DNA from: Actinomycetota bacterium
GTDB taxonomy: Bacteria; Actinomycetota; Actinomycetes; Nanopelagicales; Nanopelagicaceae
Direction: 5' to 3'
Assembly (NCBI GenBank): GCA_009699165.1
Contig: WLOR01000033.1
Coordinates: 1 to 13,733 of the forward strand
Length of the DNA: 13,733 nucleotides
Shown: piece by piece, positions 7,592 through 13,028 of the stretch
Numbering within the stretch: the first letter of the stretch is position 1
How the letters are laid out: each line of letters starts with the position of its first letter
Notes under the pieces: model-generated
The model's database searches: none
What the model was told of the DNA's origin: nothing
What the model saw: only the letters and a program-made list of their open reading frames with translations
Program-made: the position numbers and the translations under genes

Positions 7592-8464
7592 ATGGATGAA
7601 CTTCAGGCTTCTTACGCCGAGTGTAAGCGATTGAATGCACTACATGGCAAGACTTATTACTTAGCAACATTGCTTTTGCCAAAGTCTAAACGTCCATATG
7701 TGCATGCACTTTATGGTTTCGCTCGCTATGCCGATGAGATCGTCGATGATTTAGCTTCAGAGCTAAGTGTTGACGAGAAAGCATTAGCTTTAAAGACATG
7801 GGGAGATAAAATCCTCGGTGATCTCAAATCGGGCTCCAGCAGCGACCACATTGGCCGTGCACTAATCGACACTGTTAACCGTTTCAAGATTCCGCATGAG
7901 TACTTTGAGGCGTTTTTACACTCAATGACTATGGATTTAACTATTCAAGAGTATGAAAGCTATGACGACCTCTTAGAGTACGTCTATGGCTCTGCCGCAG
8001 TAATTGGCCTTGAAATGGTGCCAGTCCTTGGTTTTAGTGATGTAGCAGCATTTGAGTCTGCAAAGAAATTAGGAATCGCCTTCCAGTTAGCTAACTTTAT
8101 TCGCGATGTTGGCGAGGATTTAGATCGAGGGCGAATCTACCTGCCAATTCAAGAGTTAGCTGCATGCGGGGTCTCTCGCGAAATGTTAGAAGAGCGCGTA
8201 CTGACTCCTCAAATCATTGAAGCACTAAAGTTCCAAATAGCGCGCGTACGAGCACTGCAGGCCGAAGCTGCTCCAGGTATTGCCTTGCTCGATGCCACCA
8301 GTCGCCCATGTATTGAGGCAGCCAGCTCTTTGTACTGTGGAATCGTCGATGAGGTAGAAAAGATTGGGTATGACATTTTTAATAAACGAGCAAAGACTTC
8401 AACTGCGCGAAGAATCCGTGTGACTAGCCTGGCTTTCTTAAAGCGGTTATCCGTATCCAATTAG
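7592..8464 (+). CDS. crtB: Phytoene synthase
   Basis: This 290-residue trans-isoprenyl diphosphate synthase of the squalene/phytoene synthase family joins two GGPP molecules head to head. The first aspartate-rich motif is in ARYADEIVDD (44-53), and the second is NFIRDVGEDLDRGRIYLP (169-185, with D172 and D176). The YGSAAVIG block (132-139) lies between them. The start is the ATG one base after the crtI stop, giving a typical N-terminus. An in-frame TTG at 7556 inside crtI would add 12 unlikely residues. It ends the crtE-crtI-crtB operon. The last 41 bases overlap the opposing crtYd gene, so there is no room between them for a dedicated terminator. Confidence 0.95.
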   Translation: MDELQASYAECKRLNALHGKTYYLATLLLPKSKRPYVHALYGFARYADEIVDDLASELSVDEKALALKTWGDKILGDLKSGSSSDHIGRALIDTVNRFKIPHEYFEAFLHSMTMDLTIQEYESYDDLLEYVYGSAAVIGLEMVPVLGFSDVAAFESAKKLGIAFQLANFIRDVGEDLDRGRIYLPIQELAACGVSREMLEERVLTPQIIEALKFQIARVRALQAEAAPGIALLDATSRPCIEAASSLYCGIVDEVEKIGYDIFNKRAKTSTARRIRVTSLAFLKRLSVSN

Positions 8465-8726
8465 ATAAAACGCCAAGTACCAGAGCAAAACCAAAGAAGA
8501 GATCTTCGACTGGTGCTGATGCGATTCGAAACCCAATAATTGCATCTGGGTCATACATCACAATGTTTCTAGATGTAAGCCACCAGTTTGTAACTAACTG
8601 AAAAAAAATAATAATCGCATATGATGTCCAGAATACTTTACGCTTTACTAAATAGGTCTCTGCGATAAGAAGATCAAAGATCACTGCGCAAGCAGCGGCA
8701 AGAATTGCAAGCTGGGTGTATGTCAT
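8424..8726 (-). CDS. crtYd: Lycopene cyclase subunit CrtYd
   Basis: This 100-residue protein has three predicted membrane segments and is the second half of the heterodimeric lycopene cyclase used by actinobacteria. The decisive block is FRIASAPVEDLFFGFALVLGV; the PVEDLFF motif is conserved across lycopene cyclase domains. With CrtYc it forms beta-ionone rings on lycopene (one or two). The start is an ATG 3 bases after the crtYc stop, with GGAAAG on the message in the end of crtYc as its ribosome site. Its 3' end runs 41 bases into crtB from the other strand. The single-ring versus two-ring outcome is not visible in the sequence. Confidence 0.92.
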   Translation of the reverse strand: MTYTQLAILAAACAVIFDLLIAETYLVKRKVFWTSYAIIIFFQLVTNWWLTSRNIVMYDPDAIIGFRIASAPVEDLFFGFALVLGVLSNWIRITALRKPG

Positions 8727-8729
8727 TTT

Positions 8730-9050
8730 TTAAACTTTCCAGTGTTTCTTAACGTTTCTAACGGCCTCTATTGTCATGATTGCCGCCAGCGGAACTACTA
8801 CAAAGAATAAATACTCCTCTATGGGAATACACAACGGGCCGTAAAGTCCGAGAATCTGTGCTGAGTCAAAGTGCCAATGTCCATGTCGAATTGCATAGGC
8901 ATCCCAAGCGATAAATAAGAGTGCCACTGGAGCTATCGACTGCATGGCGTGCCAGAATCTTCTAAGCACATTCACCTTTACGATGATTTCTAGCCAAAAA
9001 GAGCCAACTACCGTGAAGACAATCATCGCCATATAACCGAATTTCAACAC
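8730..9050 (-). CDS. crtYc: Lycopene cyclase subunit CrtYc
   Basis: This 106-residue membrane protein is the first half of the heterodimeric lycopene cyclase. Typical family blocks are the opening helix ending GSFWLE, AWDAYAIRHGHWHFD, and the conserved PIEEYLFFVVVPLAAIMTIEAVR, where the PIEE acidic pair matches PVED in the partner. It is transcribed away from the pnuC operon and toward crtB, separately from crtE-crtI-crtB, so cyclisation could be tuned apart from lycopene supply. The start is GTG at 9050, 6 bases after a TAGCGT element, consistent with a leaderless message. ATG codons at 9032 and 9026 are in-frame alternatives, but no ribosome site is evident for any of them. Confidence 0.92.
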   Translation of the reverse strand: MLKFGYMAMIVFTVVGSFWLEIIVKVNVLRRFWHAMQSIAPVALLFIAWDAYAIRHGHWHFDSAQILGLYGPLCIPIEEYLFFVVVPLAAIMTIEAVRNVKKHWKV

Positions 9051-9056
9051 GGGTTA

Positions 9057-9062
9057 ACGCTA
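9057..9062 (-). promoter_or_regulatory. Putative -10 element for crtYc-crtYd (leaderless)
   Basis: The minus strand reads TAGCGT, then TAACCC, then the GTG start at 9050: the same TANNNT, 6 bases, GTG layout seen at metF and crtE. No convincing -35 is visible. Confidence 0.4.
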
Positions 9063-9066
9063 CTCT
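9061..9066 (+). promoter_or_regulatory. Possible -10 element for the riboswitch-pnuC operon
   Basis: TACTCT shares its TA with the crtYc -10 element on the other strand. It would place the transcript start near 9072-9074, just at the first visible riboswitch helix and leaving no room for helix P1. A TATAAC at 9032-9037 inside crtYc is an alternative that would give a longer leader. Confidence 0.25.
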
Positions 9067-9153
9067 ACGAAGTACGGGAGCCGCTAAAGGCTGAGAGGGT
9101 CTGAAATTCAGACCGACCGTTAGACCAATCCGGTAATGCGGATTTGGAAGGGG
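9067..9153 (+). ncRNA. TPP (thi-box) riboswitch-like leader, divergent form
   Basis: The leader has the order of elements of the actinobacterial TPP riboswitch. P2 would pair ACGG 9074-9077 with CCGT 9117-9120. P3 pairs GCC 9080-9082 with GGC 9089-9091. The conserved pyrimidine-binding TGAGA is at 9092-9096. A perfect 8-bp hairpin lies at 9098-9114. P4 pairs CCAA 9125-9128 with TTGG 9144-9147, and P5 pairs TCCG 9129-9132 with CGGA 9139-9142 around loop GTAATG. TPP riboswitches shut off thiamine genes when TPP is abundant. Here the 3' strand of P4 runs into the GGAAGGGG ribosome site of the next gene, so control of translation is likely. Two departures: the internal loop between P4 and P5 that grips the pyrophosphate is nearly closed, and P1 is not apparent. 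Confidence 0.72.
9146..9153 (+). promoter_or_regulatory. Ribosome binding site of pnuC, embedded in the riboswitch
   Basis: GGAAGGGG lies 7 bases before the GTG start at 9161. Its first two bases are paired in helix P4 of the aptamer, which gives a direct way for the folded aptamer to mask the site. Confidence 0.65.
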
Positions 9154-9160
9154 TTTTATT

Positions 9161-9736
9161 GTGTCGAGAATTTTGTTCACTGCGTGGGGTTACGACGTAT
9201 CGCTCTTAGAGTTTTTTGCCTCGATCGTTTCTTTTATAGGTGTCTGGCTTGGGACGACGGGCAAAAGGATTACGTGGCCCTGGTGGGCTGCAAGTAGCGC
9301 CCTGTACATGATCTTCTTTTATCAAGCCAATCTCTTCGCAAGTGCCGCACTGCAGATAGTTTTTATCGTCGCAGCGTATTGGGGTTGGCGTGATTGGGCT
9401 CCCACTGGGGCCAATCCTGAAAGACTTTCTATTCGTAGCCAAGGCATGTGGGCGATTGCGACCTTAGTTTCGGTTTCGCTATTAACGCCAGTTTTGGCTC
9501 ACCTTGGCGCAGCTGCAACTTGGTCGGATGCGTTCTTACTTATTGCAAGTTTAGTCGCGCAGATTTTGATGGTTTATGAAAAAATAGAGTCATGGATTTT
9601 GTGGTTAATCGTTGATGCAGCAGGAACTATTCAATACGCAGTACTGGGATATTGGTTTACGGCAGTTCTGTATTTCTTGTTCACTTTAATTGCAATTCTT
9701 GGATGGAAGCGCTGGAATGACACTTATAGCCATTGA
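9161..9736 (+). CDS. pnuC: PnuC-family vitamin transporter, probable thiamine transporter (PnuT)
   Basis: This 191-residue inner-membrane protein has about seven hydrophobic helices. It shows the PnuC/SWEET-like fold signatures: WPWW (39-42), a Phe/Tyr-rich helix, YWGWRDW (73-79), the VAQILMVYEKIESWILWLIVD block (132-152), and a closing helix ending GWKRW. PnuC proteins carry vitamin substrates by facilitated diffusion and depend on phosphorylation inside the cell to trap them. Subtypes take nicotinamide riboside, riboflavin or thiamine. The TPP-riboswitch-like leader directly upstream makes thiamine the best guess, so PnuT would be the specific name. The start is GTG behind a strong ribosome site. 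The gene overlaps the following kinase gene by 20 bases, indicating co-transcription and possible coupling. Confidence 0.9.
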   Translation: MSRILFTAWGYDVSLLEFFASIVSFIGVWLGTTGKRITWPWWAASSALYMIFFYQANLFASAALQIVFIVAAYWGWRDWAPTGANPERLSIRSQGMWAIATLVSVSLLTPVLAHLGAAATWSDAFLLIASLVAQILMVYEKIESWILWLIVDAAGTIQYAVLGYWFTAVLYFLFTLIAILGWKRWNDTYSH

Positions 9737-10208
9737 TGGTCCTGCAGGTGCAGGTAAAACAACGTTAGCTGCAAAAATGATGACAGAGCTTGCACTATAC
9801 AACTCAATCAATCTCATACATATGGATGATCTTTATTCGGGTTGGAGTAATCCCCTCAATGAAGATTTATCACTAACGTTGTCTAGGATTGTTGAGGCAT
9901 TTGCCTCTCAAAAAGAGTTCACAGTTTCAATATTTAATTGGAGTACAAATGCTTTCGACTCTTCACTGACTTTTGAGCCATCAGAGATACTGATTATCGA
10001 AGGTGTGGGCGCTGGACAAAAAACCGTGCGAGATGCAGGCGCTATTCTTTACTGGCTAGATGTAGAGCCTGAAATTGGCCTTGCTCGAGTCCTTAACCGT
10101 GATGGCTTTGATATTCAAACACAGATGCGCCAGTGGCAAGTTGATCAAGATGAGCACTTTGAACGTGACGCAACTCGCACCTTTGCCAATCACATTCTTA
10201 CTTCATAG
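9717..10208 (+). CDS. Small P-loop kinase (uridine kinase-like), candidate vitamin kinase
   Basis: This 163-residue cytoplasmic nucleotide-binding protein has a Walker A motif GPAGAGKTT at 8-16, a substrate-side HMDDLYSGW (35-43), the strand ILIIEGVGAG (91-100) where the family's second motif lies, and an Arg-rich lid region ARVLNRDG (123-130) followed by a WQVDQDEHF helix. It resembles the short uridine-kinase-like proteins common in actinobacteria and is related in fold to nicotinamide riboside kinase. Substrate is not evident. It overlaps pnuC by 20 bases and follows the riboswitch, so a role in phosphorylating the imported vitamin is a reasonable inference. The start is the ATG at 9717; an in-frame TTG at 9690 would add 9 residues with no reason to prefer it. 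Confidence 0.8.
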   Translation: MTLIAIDGPAGAGKTTLAAKMMTELALYNSINLIHMDDLYSGWSNPLNEDLSLTLSRIVEAFASQKEFTVSIFNWSTNAFDSSLTFEPSEILIIEGVGAGQKTVRDAGAILYWLDVEPEIGLARVLNRDGFDIQTQMRQWQVDQDEHFERDATRTFANHILTS

Positions 10209-10238
10209 CTCAATTGGGCGCGCCCCGAGCCTTTCTTT
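10208..10238 (+). terminator. Possible intrinsic terminator after the pnuC-kinase operon
   Basis: A GC-rich imperfect hairpin begins at the kinase stop codon: GCTC 10208-10211 pairs with GAGC 10227-10230, and GGG 10216-10218 pairs with CCC 10223-10225 within the palindrome GGGCGCGCCC. CTTTCTTT follows. The helix is interrupted by an unequal internal loop, so strength is doubtful, but its composition stands out from the AT-rich surroundings. Confidence 0.4.
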
Positions 10239-10251
10239 AACCTCGAATCCA

Positions 10252-10257
10252 TAAAAT
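10252..10257 (+). promoter_or_regulatory. Putative -10 element for the PASTA kinase operon
   Basis: TAAAAT is followed by 7 bases and then the ATG at 10265, again fitting a leaderless transcript. It overlaps the upstream ATG at 10256, so if this is the promoter the upstream ATG would not be in the message. Confidence 0.4.
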
Positions 10258-10264
10258 GCACGGT

Positions 10265-12160
10265 ATGTCAGACCTATCTGGAGAGCTCATTGATAACCGC
10301 TATCAATTGATACGACAGGTCGCCAATGGTGGAATGGCTTCAATCTATGAGGCGATAGATACGCGCCTGGACCGCAAAGTAGCAGTCAAAATTATGCATG
10401 CTCATCTGGCCCAAGATGAGGCTTTCGTAAATCGATTTATTCGTGAGGCTAAAGCCGCGGCCGCACTTTCTCATCCAAATATCGTTGCCGTGCAGGATCA
10501 AGGCTGGAATCAAAATGGCGTACCTGCGGTTTTCATAGTTATGGAGTTAATAGAGGGAAGCACATTGAGGGAGTATCTCAATGAACGTGGACGTTTTGAA
10601 ATAAAAGATGCAATAAATTACCTCACTCCGATTTTAAGTGCTCTATCTGCTGCGCATGCACTTGGAATTGTGCACCGCGACATTAAGCCGGAAAATATTC
10701 TTGTATCGCAAGAAGGGCGTATTAAAATCGCGGACTTTGGGTTGGCTCGTGGTGAGCTGATTGGCTCAACCATGACAGCTGAATCAAGCGTCATTTTAGG
10801 CTCAGTCTCATATCTTTCACCCGAGCAAGTCCAACGGGGCATCGCCGATGCGCGTAGCGATGTTTATGCAGTTGGAATAGTTGCATTTGAAATGTTAACG
10901 GGTGAAAAACCATTTATAGGTGACACCCCAATACAAATTGCCTACATGCATGTAAATCAAGATATCCCAAAGCTCAGCACTAAACGTAGAGATATGCCAG
11001 ATTCCCTCGATGAACTCATTGGTCGTGCCACTAATCGCGACCCTGATGTTAGACCTCGTAATGCTGGAGAGTTTTTAGCTGCCCTTGAAGCTATTGCCAT
11101 TGATTTAGATCCTAAAAAGAATCAACTGAGTTTAAATCTGGACTTGCCTGTTGAACCAATCCGAGAAAAACCACGACACAAGACAAAGCCAGAAACAATC
11201 CAAGCTCCGCCGGCTCAGATTCAAGAGGTCACAACAGAGGTTAAGCCTAGAAATGATAAAAAACGTCGGGCCAGTAAGCGAGTACGCCGTAACCGTAAAA
11301 CCGCACTTTTTCTGGCCGTTTTACTAGGAATCGCTGGCTGGTACACACTCGTTGGACCAGGCTCACGCATTGTCGTGCCCTCGACTGTAGGAGGAACATA
11401 CGCGCAGGCTCTCACAGCGCTAACTCCACTGGGAATTTCTAACATTAAAGTTGAAAAGCAATTTAGCGAAGATATCTCGCTAGGTGTAATTATTGAATCT
11501 GACCCACCTGGGGGTGGGCGTATTGATCCAACAGGAAAAGTAACTTTGATTATCTCAAAGGGGCCAGAGCGTTACATTTTTCCAAATCTAGTTGGCTTAA
11601 CTCCAACTGCCGCCGCTGCAGTTATAACTAAAAGTCCTTTGACTGTTGGGACAACAACGCAGATTTATAGCACTACTATTCCAAAGGGTTTTGTGATTTC
11701 ATCAGATCCAGCCTCCGGTACAAAAGTAAAGAGAAATACACAAATTAATTTAGTCGTGAGCAAAGGCGTTGAGACAATTCCACTTTTATCATATATCGGT
11801 AAAAGTGGAGAGCAAGGGCTCAATGAATTAACTGACGCAGGTTTTAATGTGGTGAGCAGCTATGTATTTAGCGAAAGCGTTCTAGCAGGTGCAGTTGTGT
11901 CTCAGCAACCAGATGGAAAAATCGATGCACCAAAAAATGCAACCGTGACCTTAGTAATTTCTAAGGGGTCACAATATGTATTTATACCAAATGTCTTTTC
12001 ACTCGACGAAGTTGCCGCCGTCAAAGCCCTTAGAGATTTAGATCTAAAAGTCACAGTTAAGAAACTCGGGGCTAAGAAGCTCAAGAAGACAACAAATATC
12101 TCTCCCAAGGTGGGAAGTAAAGTTAAACGTGGCAGTACGGTCACAATTACCGTAGGGTAG
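10265..12160 (+). CDS. Transmembrane Ser/Thr protein kinase with four PASTA domains (PknB/PknL type)
   Basis: This 631-residue receptor kinase has a cytoplasmic kinase domain at roughly residues 10-270: Gly-rich loop NGGMAS, catalytic Lys42 in VAVKIM, HRDIKPEN with catalytic Asp139, DFG Asp157, and SYLSPEQ. A basic, Pro/Lys-rich linker (about 290-344) and one membrane segment (about 345-364) follow. Outside lie four PASTA repeats of about 65 residues, each ending near VTLIISKG or a variant; they bind muropeptides or lipid II in known relatives. It probably signals cell-wall status. It lacks the pbpA/rodA/pstP neighbours of pknB, and the metF/polyprenyl-synthase context recalls pknL. The start at ATG 10265 is chosen from the -10 element; ATG 10256 adds three residues. 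The endonuclease IV gene follows after 4 bases. Confidence 0.95.
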   Translation: MSDLSGELIDNRYQLIRQVANGGMASIYEAIDTRLDRKVAVKIMHAHLAQDEAFVNRFIREAKAAAALSHPNIVAVQDQGWNQNGVPAVFIVMELIEGSTLREYLNERGRFEIKDAINYLTPILSALSAAHALGIVHRDIKPENILVSQEGRIKIADFGLARGELIGSTMTAESSVILGSVSYLSPEQVQRGIADARSDVYAVGIVAFEMLTGEKPFIGDTPIQIAYMHVNQDIPKLSTKRRDMPDSLDELIGRATNRDPDVRPRNAGEFLAALEAIAIDLDPKKNQLSLNLDLPVEPIREKPRHKTKPETIQAPPAQIQEVTTEVKPRNDKKRRASKRVRRNRKTALFLAVLLGIAGWYTLVGPGSRIVVPSTVGGTYAQALTALTPLGISNIKVEKQFSEDISLGVIIESDPPGGGRIDPTGKVTLIISKGPERYIFPNLVGLTPTAAAAVITKSPLTVGTTTQIYSTTIPKGFVISSDPASGTKVKRNTQINLVVSKGVETIPLLSYIGKSGEQGLNELTDAGFNVVSSYVFSESVLAGAVVSQQPDGKIDAPKNATVTLVISKGSQYVFIPNVFSLDEVAAVKALRDLDLKVTVKKLGAKKLKKTTNISPKVGSKVKRGSTVTITVG

Positions 12161-12164
12161 GACG

Positions 12165-13028
12165 ATGCCTAAGCCACGTTCGCGAATCGGTGCCCATACT
12201 CCAACTACTGGAGGTATGGCCAAGCGCTCAATTGAATATGCGCAGACCACCGGCGCTGAAGTCATCCAAGTCTTTGCATCAAGTCCTCGCATGTGGGCGA
12301 TGCCAGCTGCAAAGCCTGATCTTGATGAGGCCTTCAAGCTCAAAGCCGCGCAGTTGGACATCGAAACATATGTCCATGCGCCTTTTCTTATCAATCTGGG
12401 CTCTCCTACTGAAGCCACTTACCTCAACTCGCTTGCCTCAACAAAGTATTCACTTCAACGCGGTACTGATATCGGTGCACTAGGCGTCGTTATTCATACA
12501 GGCTCTGCTGTTGATGTTAACCACGTCGAGCAGGCCTGGAAGCAGATCCATGAAGGCATGATGCCCATTCTTAATGCACTTGGCGATGATGCGCCTTTTC
12601 TCTTACTGGAACCAACGGCCGGTCAGGGTCAATCACTTGTAAAAAAACTAGATGATCTAGAGAACTATTTAAAAGCGCTTGAATACCATCCTAAAGTTGG
12701 AATCTGTCTAGATACCTGCCACGTTTTTGCCGCTGGTCATGACATCGCGGTCAAGGGTGGAATGGGTAAGACTCTAGATTTACTTGTTGAGATTGCTGGC
12801 AAGGAGCGCTTTAAGTTAATCCATGCAAATGACTCCATGGATGTCTGCGGTGCCTTAAAAGATAGACATCAAAATATCGGTGATGGACATATCGGAACAC
12901 AACCATTTGCCGAGTTGCTCGCACATCCAGCTGCCTCTGGCGTTCCACTGGTTTTAGAGACCCCCGGTATGGAGGAAAAGCACACAGTTGAGGTAGCTTT
13001 ATTGAAAGCACTTCGCGATAAGAAATGA
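12165..13028 (+). CDS. nfo: Deoxyribonuclease IV (AP endonuclease)
   Basis: This 287-residue TIM-barrel enzyme nicks DNA 5' to abasic sites in base excision repair. All nine metal ligands of the three-zinc centre are recognisable: His71, His111, Glu149, Asp183, His186, His220, Asp233, His235 and Glu265, in blocks such as VHAPFLINL, HTGS, LEPTAGQG, CLDTCHVFAAG, HANDS, DRHQNIGDGHIG and LETPG. Length and spacing match E. coli Nfo with a constant small offset, so it should be active. The start is an ATG 4 bases after the kinase stop with AGGGTAGG just upstream as the ribosome site. The end overlaps the next gene by ATGA, making a kinase-nfo-transporter operon likely. Confidence 0.97.
   Translation: MPKPRSRIGAHTPTTGGMAKRSIEYAQTTGAEVIQVFASSPRMWAMPAAKPDLDEAFKLKAAQLDIETYVHAPFLINLGSPTEATYLNSLASTKYSLQRGTDIGALGVVIHTGSAVDVNHVEQAWKQIHEGMMPILNALGDDAPFLLLEPTAGQGQSLVKKLDDLENYLKALEYHPKVGICLDTCHVFAAGHDIAVKGGMGKTLDLLVEIAGKERFKLIHANDSMDVCGALKDRHQNIGDGHIGTQPFAELLAHPAASGVPLVLETPGMEEKHTVEVALLKALRDKK

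Noticed and set aside
9098..9114. Perfect inverted repeat GGTCTGAAATTCAGACC in the crtYc/pnuC gap, at first sight a repressor operator
   Set aside because: It sits exactly where actinobacterial TPP riboswitches carry a variable hairpin after TGAGAGG, so an RNA stem explains it better than a protein-binding site.
9067..9153. FMN riboswitch, since some PnuC relatives in actinobacteria carry riboflavin
   Set aside because: The FMN aptamer's conserved blocks are not seen, while TGAGA and the TAATGCGG loop region match the TPP type.
8962..9180. 72-codon open frame on the minus strand across the crtYc start and the riboswitch
   Set aside because: It overlaps crtYc in another frame and crosses a structured RNA leader; no ribosome site or family resemblance.
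10216..10225. GGGCGCGCCC palindrome as an operator for the PASTA kinase
   Set aside because: It lies within a larger imperfect hairpin starting at a stop codon and followed by a T-rich run, so a weak terminator is the simpler reading; an operator cannot be excluded.
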